64,000 nt of DNA from Adonisia turfae CCMR0081 (GCF_011009555.1 NZ_QXHD01000004.1:2225923-2289922); one strand, 5' to 3'; shown: positions 36,249-45,390, numbered from the stretch's first letter. Notes: generated by a model from the letters alone, not told the origin. Numbers and translations: made by a program.

Positions 36249-36295
36249 GCTGGTCAAGCACATGCTTGCTGTCACGCTGGTCAAGCACATGCTTG
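36249..36295 (+). repeat. Direct repeat pair with internal palindrome, upstream of tRNA-Gly
   Basis: The 20-base unit GCTGGTCAAGCACATGCTTG occurs at 36249-36268 and again at 36276-36295. Each copy contains CAAGCA-CA-TGCTTG, a near-palindrome that can form a hairpin or a protein site. The second copy ends six bases before the tRNA. Confidence 0.8.
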
Positions 36296-36300
36296 AACTT

Positions 36301-36371
36301 GCGGGTGTAGTTTAGTGGTAAAACCTTAGCCTTCCAAGCTAATGATGGGGGTTCGATTCCCCCCACCCGCT
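36301..36371 (+). tRNA. tRNA-Gly (anticodon TCC)
   Basis: A complete 71-base cloverleaf with acceptor GCGGGTG/CACCCGC and discriminator T. The anticodon stem TTAGC/GCTAA holds loop CTTCCAA (anticodon TCC), and the T loop is GTTCGATTC between GGGG and CCCC. CCA is not encoded. It reads GGA and GGG glycine codons. Confidence 0.95.
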
Positions 36372-36541
36372 TTGAAAATCTAAATATTCAGTTATCAGGT
36401 GTCTGTTAGTTTCGAGCTAACGCTGTCTAAGAGATGAATGTTAAACACTGAATCAGTACAGCGTTGATATTCCATAACACTTCAAGCAACTCTCCAGAAA
36501 AATTGTTGTTTGGATGCATGTTGTTGACACAGCGTTGAAAA

Positions 36542-36718
36542 TTAAAAGTAAACAACAGGTTTCTGATCGTAGCTGGAACTGGTGGTGTGCCCACAAAAAT
36601 AATTGACGAACTCTACAATGCAGGCGACTCGATTGAAGACATTGCCCACGAATATAGCTGCACTACAGTCCAAATTTATACGGCTATTTGGTTTGAGTCT
36701 CAATCACAGGTTGCATGA
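36542..36718 (+). pseudogene. DUF433 antitoxin-like remnant
   Basis: The frame ending at TGA 36718 reads VAGTGGVPTKIIDELYNAG, DSIEDIAHEYSCTTVQIYTA and IWFESQS, the C-terminal part of a DUF433 protein (helix-turn-helix-like partner often paired with a DUF5615 PIN-like toxin). There is no usable start: the frame is closed by TGA at 36539 and contains no ATG or GTG at a suitable place. No intact toxin gene follows. It is best read as a decayed toxin-antitoxin fragment next to a tRNA gene. Confidence 0.68.
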
Positions 36719-36870
36719 GTAAGTCATGGGCCATCTTCTTCACCGACCGTGCATGAAGCTATTGAAACTTTGGGATGATGTGTAGTGTAAATAATCTAAC
36801 CCATGTTCATTGACCTGCTTATGTTAGAACGGTAGGACGACCATAATTACCAGGACTCTACTAAAGATCA

Positions 36871-37251
36871 ATGAAAGTCAAAGCGTTTCTAGGAATAGTA
36901 GGGTTAGGCGCATTGGCAGCCGTGCTGATCGCGACTAACCCAGGTCAAGAGCAGTACAATACATTTGCAGCGGAAACCCTACAAACTGAAGCCCGCGCGG
37001 CATTTTGCCAGGCAGACGAACTTGATGACTGGTTAGGGGATTTGGGTAAAGCCCTTGGTAATATTTGTGAGACGGCCATTGAAAATGGAACCCTCATCGG
37101 AGAAGAGGATCTTACGGAATTTATAGAAGACAACACTCAGCGCCAAAACTTTTGGGTCTTTAGCCTATACACGACAGAAATTCCAGCGGTGCGGGTGAGA
37201 ATACTAGGAATTTTCACCCGATTTATTCCTATTCAACAAACCGTGGGATAA
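36871..37251 (+). CDS. DUF4359 domain protein, secreted or membrane-anchored
   Basis: The 126-residue protein has an N-terminal hydrophobic segment (residues 5-22), then the segment TNPGQEQYNTFAAETL. A paired Cys (AFCQADE and NICETAI) lies in the middle, and the strand-rich end VFSLYTTEIPAVRVRILGIFTRFIP is typical of the DUF4359 family of cyanobacterial membrane or exported proteins. Function unknown. It ends four bases before the cysteine desulfurase start, so the two are co-transcribed, though the pairing has no obvious meaning. Confidence 0.75.
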   Translation: MKVKAFLGIVGLGALAAVLIATNPGQEQYNTFAAETLQTEARAAFCQADELDDWLGDLGKALGNICETAIENGTLIGEEDLTEFIEDNTQRQNFWVFSLYTTEIPAVRVRILGIFTRFIPIQQTVG

Positions 37252-37255
37252 TCCT

Positions 37256-38407
37256 ATGCCAGGCTCTCCGATTTATCTTGATTGCCATGCTACAACACCC
37301 GCTGATCAACGGGTTGTTGAGGTAATGCTGCCATTTTTTACAGAATATTTTGGTAATCCTAGCAGCATCCATCACTATGGTTGGCCGGTTGAAGCTGCTA
37401 TTAAAAAAAGTCGTGAAACTATCTCACATAGCATCAATGCACAACCAGAAGAGATTGTTTTCACCAGTGGTGCTACTGAGGCTAACAACTTAGCCATCAA
37501 AGGTGTTGCGGAAGCTTATTTTAGCCATGGCAAACATATCATCACGGTGCAAACAGAACATAGCGCAGTCTTAGACCCTTGCCGCTATTTAGAATCCCTG
37601 GGTTTTGAAGTGACCTATTTGCCCGTAGAGCCTGATGGTTTATTGTCTCTACCCTTATTAGAAAAGGCAATTCGTCCAGAGACTATTTTGGTCTCGGTCA
37701 TGGCGGCTAATAATGAAATTGGAGTGCTGCAACCGCTGAAAGAGATTGGGGCTCTATGCCAAGAGCGAGAGATTTTGTTCCATACAGATGCGGCCCAGGC
37801 GATTGGTAAAGTACCTTTGGATGTTCAGGCGATGAATATCCATCTGATGTCGATGACGGCCCATAAAGTCTATGGGCCAAAAGGGATTGGGGCTCTCTAT
37901 GTGCGACGACGTCATCCTCGGGTAAATCTGGCGGCTCAACTCCACGGCGGTGGTCATGAGCGTGGAATGCGTTCGGGTACACTCTATCCACCACAGATTG
38001 TGGGGTTTGCCAAAGCGCTTGAGCTGGCTACGGCAGAGATGGCTGTAGAACGTGAGCGGTTAAGGGGGTTGCGATCGCAACTCCTAACCCACCTCAACCC
38101 ATTGCCAGACAGTTATCTCAACGGCCATCCCACCCAGCGACTCCCAGGCAATCTCAACATGAGCTTTGGCGGTGTAGACGGCCAAAGCCTATTGCTGGGG
38201 CTCCAGTCAGTTGTCGCTCTTTCCTCAGGTTCGGCCTGTAGCTCAGCGAACACGGCCCCATCCCATGTGCTTAAGGCTCTGGGGCGCAGCGATCCGCTAG
38301 CCTACGCATCCCTACGTTTTGGCTTAGGCCGCTTTACCACTGAACAAGAGATTCAGCAGGTGGGTCAAGCGGTTGTCGAAACGGTGCAGGCACTACGATC
38401 TCTGTAG
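37256..38407 (+). CDS. Cysteine desulfurase (NifS/IscS type, class V aminotransferase)
   Basis: The enzyme takes sulfur from L-cysteine for iron-sulfur clusters and thiolated cofactors. The PLP lysine is in SMTAHKVYGPKGIGALYVR, and the catalytic cysteine that carries the persulfide is in ALSSGSACSSANTAPSHVL. The N-terminus IYLDCHATTPADQRVVEVM is typical. Length 383 and the short active-site loop place it in group I (IscS/NifS) rather than SufS. It follows DUF4359 by four bases. No scaffold gene is adjacent. Confidence 0.93.
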   Translation: MPGSPIYLDCHATTPADQRVVEVMLPFFTEYFGNPSSIHHYGWPVEAAIKKSRETISHSINAQPEEIVFTSGATEANNLAIKGVAEAYFSHGKHIITVQTEHSAVLDPCRYLESLGFEVTYLPVEPDGLLSLPLLEKAIRPETILVSVMAANNEIGVLQPLKEIGALCQEREILFHTDAAQAIGKVPLDVQAMNIHLMSMTAHKVYGPKGIGALYVRRRHPRVNLAAQLHGGGHERGMRSGTLYPPQIVGFAKALELATAEMAVERERLRGLRSQLLTHLNPLPDSYLNGHPTQRLPGNLNMSFGGVDGQSLLLGLQSVVALSSGSACSSANTAPSHVLKALGRSDPLAYASLRFGLGRFTTEQEIQQVGQAVVETVQALRSL

Positions 38408-38423
38408 AAAGCTTAATCCCTGC

Positions 38424-38990
38424 CTACTTACCCATTTGGCGTTTTAATTCTTCCAGTTCCGCCTCAGTTTCCCAACGCTGAAAGCTCTCTTCTAACGGAT
38501 CCAGCGGCTTGGATTGGAATGGACTGCGATGCCAACCGGTAGTACTAGAATCCCTGGGAGGTGTCTGAGCAGCAGCTTGGGCCGTGGCAATTTTGGCTTT
38601 TAATTCCTGGCGCTTAGCATGGATTTGCTGTTGCAGGGTTTGAGTTTCTGCCAGCCGTGACTTGATGCTCTTCATCTGGCCCCACAAATGATTCCCCTGG
38701 CGCAGCAAGGTTGCCTCCCGTTCTTTGGCAGGCTTTACCAAATCAAGGCGCTGGGCAGACTCTGCCTTAGCAATACGTTCATGCCAACGCTTAATATCCT
38801 TTGCGGTATCTAGAACAGCTGTTTCCAACTCGGCTTCACGACGTTTGAGGGTGGCTAATGTAGCGATCGCATCTTCTTCTTGACCCCGTAGTTGTTCCTC
38901 AAGAGCCATCATCTCTAAATGAGGGTGGGCTTTGAGGAACTCATCTAAGCGGGTCTCCAAAAAGCGGCTGAAATCATCAAATATGCTCAT
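38424..38990 (-). CDS. TIGR04376 family coiled-coil protein
   Basis: The start is ATG 38990 (MSIFDDFSRFLETRLDEFL), the N-terminus of this cyanobacterial family; an in-frame extension of ten codons lacks conservation. The 188 residues are mostly charged coiled coil (about 35-150; RREAELETAVLDTAKDIKRWHERI), with a short helical end (EESFQRWETEAELEELKRQM). Probably cytosolic; function unknown. It converges with the cysteine desulfurase gene, ending 16 bases away. Confidence 0.82.
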   Translation of the reverse strand: MSIFDDFSRFLETRLDEFLKAHPHLEMMALEEQLRGQEEDAIATLATLKRREAELETAVLDTAKDIKRWHERIAKAESAQRLDLVKPAKEREATLLRQGNHLWGQMKSIKSRLAETQTLQQQIHAKRQELKAKIATAQAAAQTPPRDSSTTGWHRSPFQSKPLDPLEESFQRWETEAELEELKRQMGK

Positions 38991-39038
38991 ATATTTGCTA
39001 TGCCGACACCATGCAATCAACCATCAAGCCCAGTGTAC

Positions 39039-40073
39039 TTAAAATTGTTGACCAATGTAGATGGAGCGCACCTCACCATTACGTCTGACAACGACCTCTT
39101 CATTACTAATTGATACAATGCTCCAACCACTGCTGCCAATGGTTTCACCAATATAGACTCGCTGTGATGTGCCATTGACTTCAAACAAAGCTGCCGAGCG
39201 CTCTCCCAATTCCAGCACACCGACGAGCTCGTAAGTATTGGCAGTAGAAATGTTCGGAATAGTCGCTGTTGTGTTGGGCGACTCGGTGCTTGCACCGTTG
39301 GGAGCAGGTAAAGACGGTGATGTCACAACATTGGAAGGTGAACCTTGATTGTTCCCTGAACCAGGCTGTAACAGGGGAACAAAGACACGTTCAATCACAT
39401 TGTTGGAAGGTTTTCCTGCTGCCGCCTGATTGCCAGATGGGTTGCCAGGTACTGTAGCAATGGCACCAGGGGACTGGGTTTCAGTTTGAGCACTGCGCTC
39501 ACCCCGGATCACCCCTAGCGACCGCTTGAGGTATTCACCAAAAGCAGTTTCCTGGGATATGGCAGGTAAGACAGCCTCTTCTGATGCCGTTGGGAGGGCA
39601 GCTGGGGCGGTTGAGGAATCTGCTGTTTGCACATTAGGTTGCTGTCGCATCCACCAGATACCAGCGGCAGTTAAACCTGATAAACACAATGCACCCAGCA
39701 TAAAATTGCCCAGGCGTTTCTTGCTGAATCGCTTGCTAGACCATATTTTTGGTTTGTCAGACTTAGCTGAGCTAGTTTTAGTGTCTGTGGTAGAAGCCTT
39801 AGCACTCTGCTCTACTGCTTGGGTAGCAGTAATGGGCACAATCATCGCCGGGACTGTAACCGATTGATCGCTCAGCAAGGACTGTGTTCCCTGAGAGGCT
39901 TGAATACCAGGATCTGCATAAATAGCGGATTCTTCACCCGCCAAAATGCGGTCGACATCCTCAAAGATTTCATCCATCAAATCTTCAGCATAAGCATCGA
40001 CCAAAGTGTCAGCTTCTTGGGACGTGCCTGCAGGGGCAGCTGCTGCGGCATTGGACTGTCTAGATTGGCTCAT
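39039..40073 (-). CDS. Single-span membrane protein with C-terminal PilP/GspC-like domain
   Basis: Residues 1-115 form an acidic, disordered cytoplasmic part. A membrane helix follows near 122-143 (LGNFMLGALCLSGLTAAGIWW), then a Ser/Pro/Asn-rich linker. The C-terminal 65-residue beta domain (YELVGVLELGERSAALFEVNG, RVYIGETIGSSGWSIVSIS, VVVRRNGEVRSIYIG) is of the type found in PilP and GspC, which bind secretin. It could thus belong to the type IV pilus or a secretion machine, but the homology is only suggested by pattern. It is co-directional with TIGR04376. Confidence 0.6.
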   Translation of the reverse strand: MSQSRQSNAAAAAPAGTSQEADTLVDAYAEDLMDEIFEDVDRILAGEESAIYADPGIQASQGTQSLLSDQSVTVPAMIVPITATQAVEQSAKASTTDTKTSSAKSDKPKIWSSKRFSKKRLGNFMLGALCLSGLTAAGIWWMRQQPNVQTADSSTAPAALPTASEEAVLPAISQETAFGEYLKRSLGVIRGERSAQTETQSPGAIATVPGNPSGNQAAAGKPSNNVIERVFVPLLQPGSGNNQGSPSNVVTSPSLPAPNGASTESPNTTATIPNISTANTYELVGVLELGERSAALFEVNGTSQRVYIGETIGSSGWSIVSISNEEVVVRRNGEVRSIYIGQQF

Positions 40074-40397
40074 AAATTGACATGTACGATTTGACAGTGG
40101 GGGGCTACGGACGGACCAACAATAGCCAATTGTTCTTAGGCAAGATGCCTAGAAAGTTAGCAGAGTATACAGCAAACTGAAAAGGAAAATTTCGATTTTA
40201 TAGAAAATATTCTGACGCATTATATAAAAAATATGCACAAAACCCTTGCACTGGAAGACTTGCAGCGGCTCTTGGTTGCTTGAGACGAATAATGCACATT
40301 AACGTATTCAGCGCCAATTGTTTATATTTGTGCAACAAAATAACTGCATGTACTGCGCATGATACCCAGCGAATGCAGTTATTTTTCAACGTAATAC
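40074..40397. other. Intergenic region without recognised features
   Basis: The 324 AT-rich bases between the PilP-like gene and the next leftward gene show no credible coding frame or structured RNA. It should contain the promoter of the gene starting at 40073. Confidence 0.5.
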
Positions 40398-41696
40398 CTA
40401 CGCAAATGTATGGGATATATCCAGATGGCCAAATGTTAAGCTCAGCGCTAAATTCAAGGTCTCCAGAATTTTCACTAGCCAGCCGACAGAATCCTGCTTG
40501 GCTAACTCGTAGTGATTAAACAATGTGGACAACCGACGCTCTAGGTAAGGCTTAACCTTACGGCACAACAGCAAAATTCTGAGTAATAGGCCTGTTGTCA
40601 GGGTTGCACCCAGATTATTGATCAGATCAATGAAAACAAAGTGAGAGTGGGAACCAGCAGGGTCAACGACTAAAAAGTTGAACAAGTTAGAGCATGTCCG
40701 CACTAGCAAAAAGTCATTAAGCCGTTGATTATCATTTTCAGGATAGATATCTTTTAGATTCTGGTACAGGGCATTATTGAAGTGCTGACGCCCATAGGCA
40801 GGGTCGACACCTGATACCAAATATTCGTAAAAATCATCCTTAAACGACTTGAAGGATGCTGTCTCGCAACATTGGCTACGAAACTTTAGGGCTAAGTCAT
40901 TATAGGTACGCCCATGGGCATCCCTGCCAGAGAACTGCTGTAGGGAGTCAACTAGCTCGCGATCGCTAAGTAATGTGGGATTATTCGATGGTCGTAACCA
41001 TTGGCCTTGTTTTTCTAAGAGCCCCTCTCGCTTCAGTCGTGAGCGGCGTACACGGTAGTTTACGTACTGAGACAGATCCAACTCTACTTTCTTTTGAGCC
41101 TGGTGCTGCATCCGTCGTACGTGGGTTTGCTGCTCCTTGGGGCTTTCTTCACTTAGCAAACAATGCTCATATAAATATGGGTAGCGACCAATTAGAGTGC
41201 CTAGGGGTTGACGAGCGCGCAAGCTAGGGTCACTGTCTCGTTCCATGACCTGGACCAAGCGCTTGAGCATGAGGTATTGCTCAGTTTTTCTAAACTGAGA
41301 CACAATTTCTCTCAAACGACGCACGGAGCGTGCCCTCGACACCTCACGGACGGCATGGCTGGGAGCATATTCAAAGAGACTGACGAGTTCCGCAATGGCT
41401 GGCTGATGATCTCGGTTTTTCTGCCATCGATTGATCAGAATATGACAGCAACGATTCAGAATATGGTGGAAATACATATCCGCATGGGAGTCCAGCAGAA
41501 TCTTATCGAGACTGGTGACTACCTGGTAATCACCATATCCAGTACCGTCGATAAATAACGTGTTGAAGCGATTAATTAGTACATCAGGTCGCTCGGAATC
41601 TACACAGCCAAGCCAATGATCGTAAAGCACCTGTTCCTGTGGACTAACTAATCGCGCACCATAATCAGATTGCGAGTAGCCTGATTGGACATTCAC
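40398..41696 (-). CDS. Conserved cyanobacterial protein of unknown function
   Basis: The 432-residue soluble protein is highly charged and helix-rich, without signal peptide or membrane helix. Segments include CCHILINRWQKNRDHQPAI, SRARSVRRLREIVSQFRKT and YVNYRVRRSRLKREG. The strongly basic central part (residues 120-240) and the many aromatic residues suggest a large helical bundle. The C-terminus (LATTGLLLRILLLCRKVKPYLERRLSTLFNHYE-like) is more hydrophobic. No domain is recognised. It appears monocistronic, with about 500 bases of divergent spacer to murF. Confidence 0.72.
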   Translation of the reverse strand: MNVQSGYSQSDYGARLVSPQEQVLYDHWLGCVDSERPDVLINRFNTLFIDGTGYGDYQVVTSLDKILLDSHADMYFHHILNRCCHILINRWQKNRDHQPAIAELVSLFEYAPSHAVREVSRARSVRRLREIVSQFRKTEQYLMLKRLVQVMERDSDPSLRARQPLGTLIGRYPYLYEHCLLSEESPKEQQTHVRRMQHQAQKKVELDLSQYVNYRVRRSRLKREGLLEKQGQWLRPSNNPTLLSDRELVDSLQQFSGRDAHGRTYNDLALKFRSQCCETASFKSFKDDFYEYLVSGVDPAYGRQHFNNALYQNLKDIYPENDNQRLNDFLLVRTCSNLFNFLVVDPAGSHSHFVFIDLINNLGATLTTGLLLRILLLCRKVKPYLERRLSTLFNHYELAKQDSVGWLVKILETLNLALSLTFGHLDISHTFA

Positions 41697-42210
41697 CAGT
41701 GAAACCTCAGCAAATACACCTTATGTAAAGACAAACTTCTACAGGGAAAACTTGCGGCGATCGAAACTACAGACAAACTTATTTTTAAGTCTAACTGCTC
41801 CTGATGACCTAAGACAGCATAAAAACTTACAAAAGACCTTGAGAGATGCTGAAGAGGGGGCAATCTAGCAGCATAACTAGACTTAAAGCTGAAATGGTCG
41901 AAGGTTTAACTTAAATCACAAGCGTTTCAACGGAGGCACATTGGTAGGTTTGATCTACGGGTCTACAGCGGCGCAAACTGAGACTAACATCCCCCTAAGT
42001 TTAGATTCGTGTTCTTCCCCACAATAGACTAACGTCTTACTAGTTTAACCCACAGGGATTTTCAGATAGGATGCGACTGCACCGTCTCTGCTGAAGCTTC
42101 TGTAAATTCACAGAACTTTCTTCATCAAGCCTATATGTGGTTAGCATAGCTAATGCTGATGAAACAGTGCTGATGAAACAGAGTCTGCTTAAATTTCTCA
42201 CAATACTGTT
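41697..42210. other. Long divergent intergenic region upstream of murF
   Basis: About 510 bases hold the divergent promoters of the unknown gene at 41696 and murF. I found no credible coding frame. A perfect 14-base tandem repeat (TGCTGATGAAACAG twice, 42154-42181) ends 29 bases before the murF start. Confidence 0.55.
42154..42181 (+). repeat. 14-base tandem repeat in the murF leader
   Basis: TGCTGATGAAACAG is repeated exactly, head to tail. It lies in what should be the murF 5' untranslated region or promoter. Confidence 0.8.
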
Positions 42211-43560
42211 ATGTCTAGCTTTGCTGCCGTTTCCCAGCTTTTAGATGCCCTTGATGACGAATTGGTCGGACACACTCTGAGGCCTACTCAGCTAGACCAG
42301 ATGGTGGGACATATCAGTACAGATACTCGCACCATCCAGGTCGATGACTTGTTTTTGGCGTTAGAAGGTGAGCGGTTTGACGGTCATAGGTTTGTCGAGC
42401 AGGCACTGGCATCTGGTGCGATCGCAACCATCACTCGCCAAGGTGTGATTACGGCTGAGGTGCCCCGTATAGAAGTAAAAGATACCCTGGTGGCTTACCA
42501 ACGCATAGGCCGCTGGTGGCGTCAGCGATTAGGGTTACCCGTGGTAGCCATTACTGGCTCTGTGGGTAAAACGACGACAAAAGAACTGATCTCAGCAGCC
42601 CTGGACCTACATGGGGGCGTCCATAAGACCCGTGCCAATTTTAATAATGAAATCGGTGTACCCAAGACACTCTTGGAGATCACCCCCGAGCATGACTATG
42701 CCGTTGTGGAAATGGGGATGCGAGGCCCCGGGGAAATTGCCGTGCTGACGCAGATAGCTCAGCCCAATGTGGCTGTGATCACGAATGTGGGTACGGCCCA
42801 TATTGGGCGGCTAGGCTCCGAACAAGCAATTGCAAATGCTAAATGCGAGCTACTGGCCAATATGCGGCCCGATGGCATTGCTGTGCTCAATCAAGATAAC
42901 CTCCGATTGATGGAGACGGCGGCTCGGGTTTGGTCGGGTAAAACCATTACCTATGGCTTAACTGGTGGCGATGTCCATGGTCAGTTTCAGGGGCAAACGG
43001 TTGTGGTAGATGGTCAGGTGCTGCCATTGCCCTTAGCAGGTGAGCACAATGCGCTGAATTATTTAAGTGCGATCGCAACTCTTCAGGCCCTAAACCTTGA
43101 CTGGTCTGGTTTAACCAAAGGCCTGGATGTCAATATGCCCGCAGGTCGGGCTAAACGATATGAGCTGGCCCATGACATTGTGCTGCTGGATGAAACCTAC
43201 AATGCTGGTGTTGAGTCCATGAAAGCGGCCCTAAGGTTACTAAAAGATCAGCCAGGAAAGCGCCATATTGCCGTTCTTGGCACCATGAAAGAGTTGGGGC
43301 ACAAGTCTGTAGAGCTGCACCAGGCCATCGGCGAAGTGGTCCAAACGTTAGGTATCGATCATCTATTTATCTTGGCGGACCCTGCTGAAGCTGCGGCAAT
43401 GGCAACGGGGGCTGGAGCCATACCCCATCAGCAATTTACGAGCCATACTGATTTAACACAGCGCCTACAGCAATTTATTCAGCCAGGCGATCGGTTACTG
43501 TTCAAAGCATCACGCTCAGTGGAAATGGATAAGGTCGTGAAGCCATTACTTGAGTCTTAG
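42211..43560 (+). CDS. murF: UDP-N-acetylmuramoyl-tripeptide--D-alanyl-D-alanine ligase
   Basis: MurF adds D-Ala-D-Ala to the UDP-MurNAc-tripeptide in peptidoglycan synthesis, in the cytosol. The three Mur-ligase domains are present: the N-terminal substrate domain (STDTRTIQVDDLFLALEGERFDG), the central ATPase (ITGSVGKTTTKELIS, with THANFNNEIGVPKTLL-type motif as KTRANFNNEIGVP), and the C-terminal domain (LDETYNAGVESMKAAL). The length of 449 is normal. No other cell-wall gene is adjacent. Confidence 0.95.
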   Translation: MSSFAAVSQLLDALDDELVGHTLRPTQLDQMVGHISTDTRTIQVDDLFLALEGERFDGHRFVEQALASGAIATITRQGVITAEVPRIEVKDTLVAYQRIGRWWRQRLGLPVVAITGSVGKTTTKELISAALDLHGGVHKTRANFNNEIGVPKTLLEITPEHDYAVVEMGMRGPGEIAVLTQIAQPNVAVITNVGTAHIGRLGSEQAIANAKCELLANMRPDGIAVLNQDNLRLMETAARVWSGKTITYGLTGGDVHGQFQGQTVVVDGQVLPLPLAGEHNALNYLSAIATLQALNLDWSGLTKGLDVNMPAGRAKRYELAHDIVLLDETYNAGVESMKAALRLLKDQPGKRHIAVLGTMKELGHKSVELHQAIGEVVQTLGIDHLFILADPAEAAAMATGAGAIPHQQFTSHTDLTQRLQQFIQPGDRLLFKASRSVEMDKVVKPLLES

Positions 43561-43631
43561 ATCGTTAAGGATATTAATTAAGGGTCACAGAATCTGCTCT
43601 ACAATAAAAAATCTGACACTTTCATCTGGTT

Positions 43632-44150
43632 GTGGCTCTGATCCTTACACAAGAGCATATTGAACGCATGCAAACCCATGCGGAGCAAGCCTATCCCCAT
43701 GAGGGGTGCGGTTTGCTAGTGGGGACGTTTGACGCTGCAACCGACCAAAAGACATTAGCGAATGTAGTTCTATTGGATAATGCGTGGTCTGCTGATGTTG
43801 CTGTGGCTCTGGCTGAACGAGGCCAGGGTGACTCGGCGGCGATGACAAAAACGCGACGCTACTGGATTGATCCCAAAGATTTATTTGAAACCCAGCGCCA
43901 GGCTAGGGAAGAAGGCCTGAGCATTATTGGGGTATATCATTCGCATACTGATGCTGACGCGGTGCCGTCGCAGTGCGATCGCGATCTAGCTTGGCCTGCT
44001 TATGCCTACATCATTGTGCCTGTCCGTAATGGTATCGCTGTGGATATCCGCAACTGGCAGCTAGATAACAATCATCAATTTCAGCCTGAACCATTCAAAA
44101 TTGTGCCAGCCTCTGCGGCAAAGGATCGAATGCCGCGCTTGTCGTCCTGA
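43632..44150 (+). CDS. JAMM/Mov34 (M67) metallopeptidase
   Basis: The 172-residue protein has the JAMM zinc site: Glu in YPHEGCGLLVG and HSHTDADAVPSQCD (the HXH-X7-S-X2-D pattern). Starts with GTG 43632. In bacteria such enzymes trim C-terminal residues from ubiquitin-like sulfur carriers (e.g. CysO, ThiS-type) or cleave their conjugates. The next gene is a MoeB-rhodanese protein 67 bases downstream, the activating enzyme of that same chemistry, which supports such a role. No carrier protein gene is seen adjacent. Confidence 0.9.
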   Translation: MALILTQEHIERMQTHAEQAYPHEGCGLLVGTFDAATDQKTLANVVLLDNAWSADVAVALAERGQGDSAAMTKTRRYWIDPKDLFETQRQAREEGLSIIGVYHSHTDADAVPSQCDRDLAWPAYAYIIVPVRNGIAVDIRNWQLDNNHQFQPEPFKIVPASAAKDRMPRLSS

Positions 44151-44217
44151 AACTTGAAAAACGCTCACCCGTAGCGTTGCAACAGACCATTACATCTCTT
44201 TTCGTTCTCAAGGAACC

Positions 44218-45390
44218 ATGCTGAATCCAAATCTGGATGACATCCAACTAACTAAAGAAGACTATGAGCGCTACTCACGGCATCTAATCCTGCCCGAAGT
44301 AGGCGTTGACGGTCAGAAGCGACTAAAAGCTGCCAGTGTACTGTGTATCGGTACGGGCGGTCTTGGCTCTCCCTTAATTCTGTATCTGGCAGCGGCTGGC
44401 GTTGGTCGTATCGGCCTTGTCGACTTCGACGTGGTTGACTACTCCAACCTGCAACGCCAAATTATTCACGGCACCTCTTGGGTCGATAAACCTAAAATCG
44501 AATCGGCCAAGCATCGAATTCTTGAAATCAATCCCCATTGTCAAGTCGACCTACACAATACTCGTCTAAGTGCTGACAATGCCCTCAAGATTTTTGAACC
44601 CTATGACATCATTGTAGACGGCACCGATAACTTCCCCACCCGCTACCTAGTGAATGACGCTTGTGTGTTACTCAACAAGCCCAACGTCTATGGCTCTATT
44701 TTCCGGTTTGAAGGCCAGGCGACGGTCTTCAATTATGAAGATGGTCCCAACTATCGCGATCTCTATCCCGAGCCCCCACCGCCGGGCCTGGTCCCCTCCT
44801 GTGCAGAGGGAGGGGTTCTAGGTATTCTCTGCGGTATTGTCGGCTCTATTCAAGCCACAGAAACCATTAAGATCATTTTAGGTGCGGGCAATACCCTCAG
44901 CGGTCGTTTATTGCTATATAACTCTCTGGATATGTCGTTCCGTGAGTTAAAGCTACGCCCCAATCCAGTGCGACCTGTGATTGAAAAATTGATTGATTAT
45001 GAGCAATTTTGCGGTATCCCCGATGCTAAGGCAGCTGAAGCTCAACAGAAGGCAGCTATAGACGAAATGAGTGTGACTGACCTCAAGCAGTTGCTTGACA
45101 GCGACAGCAGTGATTATGTCTTACTTGATGTTCGTGATCCAAACGAATACAAAATCGCCCAGATTCCCGGCTCAGTGCTAATACCGCTCTCCGAAATTGA
45201 GAGCGGTGCTGGGGTTGAGAAAGTTCGAGGATTAGTGAACGGCCATAAACTCATCGCCCATTGCAAGATGGGTGGTCGTTCTGCCAAAGCACTCTCTATT
45301 CTCAAAGATGCAGGCATTGAAGGGACCAACGTGACGGGCGGCATTCTGGCCTGGAGTCGTGAGGTTGATCCTTCAGTACCTCAGTACTAA
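44218..45390 (+). CDS. moeB: MoeB/ThiF-type adenylyltransferase with C-terminal rhodanese domain
   Basis: Residues 1-265 form the E1-like adenylating domain: Rossmann GTGGLGSPLILYLAAAGVG, Asp of LVDFDVVDYSNLQRQ, and the catalytic-Cys region GLVPSCAEGGVLG. Residues 280-390 form a rhodanese domain with persulfide Cys in LIAHCKMGGRSAKAL. It activates the C-terminal glycine of a ubiquitin-like sulfur carrier (MoaD/ThiS/CysO type) and loads sulfur. The 390-residue fusion is common in cyanobacteria. Transcribed after the JAMM peptidase. Confidence 0.93.
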   Translation: MLNPNLDDIQLTKEDYERYSRHLILPEVGVDGQKRLKAASVLCIGTGGLGSPLILYLAAAGVGRIGLVDFDVVDYSNLQRQIIHGTSWVDKPKIESAKHRILEINPHCQVDLHNTRLSADNALKIFEPYDIIVDGTDNFPTRYLVNDACVLLNKPNVYGSIFRFEGQATVFNYEDGPNYRDLYPEPPPPGLVPSCAEGGVLGILCGIVGSIQATETIKIILGAGNTLSGRLLLYNSLDMSFRELKLRPNPVRPVIEKLIDYEQFCGIPDAKAAEAQQKAAIDEMSVTDLKQLLDSDSSDYVLLDVRDPNEYKIAQIPGSVLIPLSEIESGAGVEKVRGLVNGHKLIAHCKMGGRSAKALSILKDAGIEGTNVTGGILAWSREVDPSVPQY

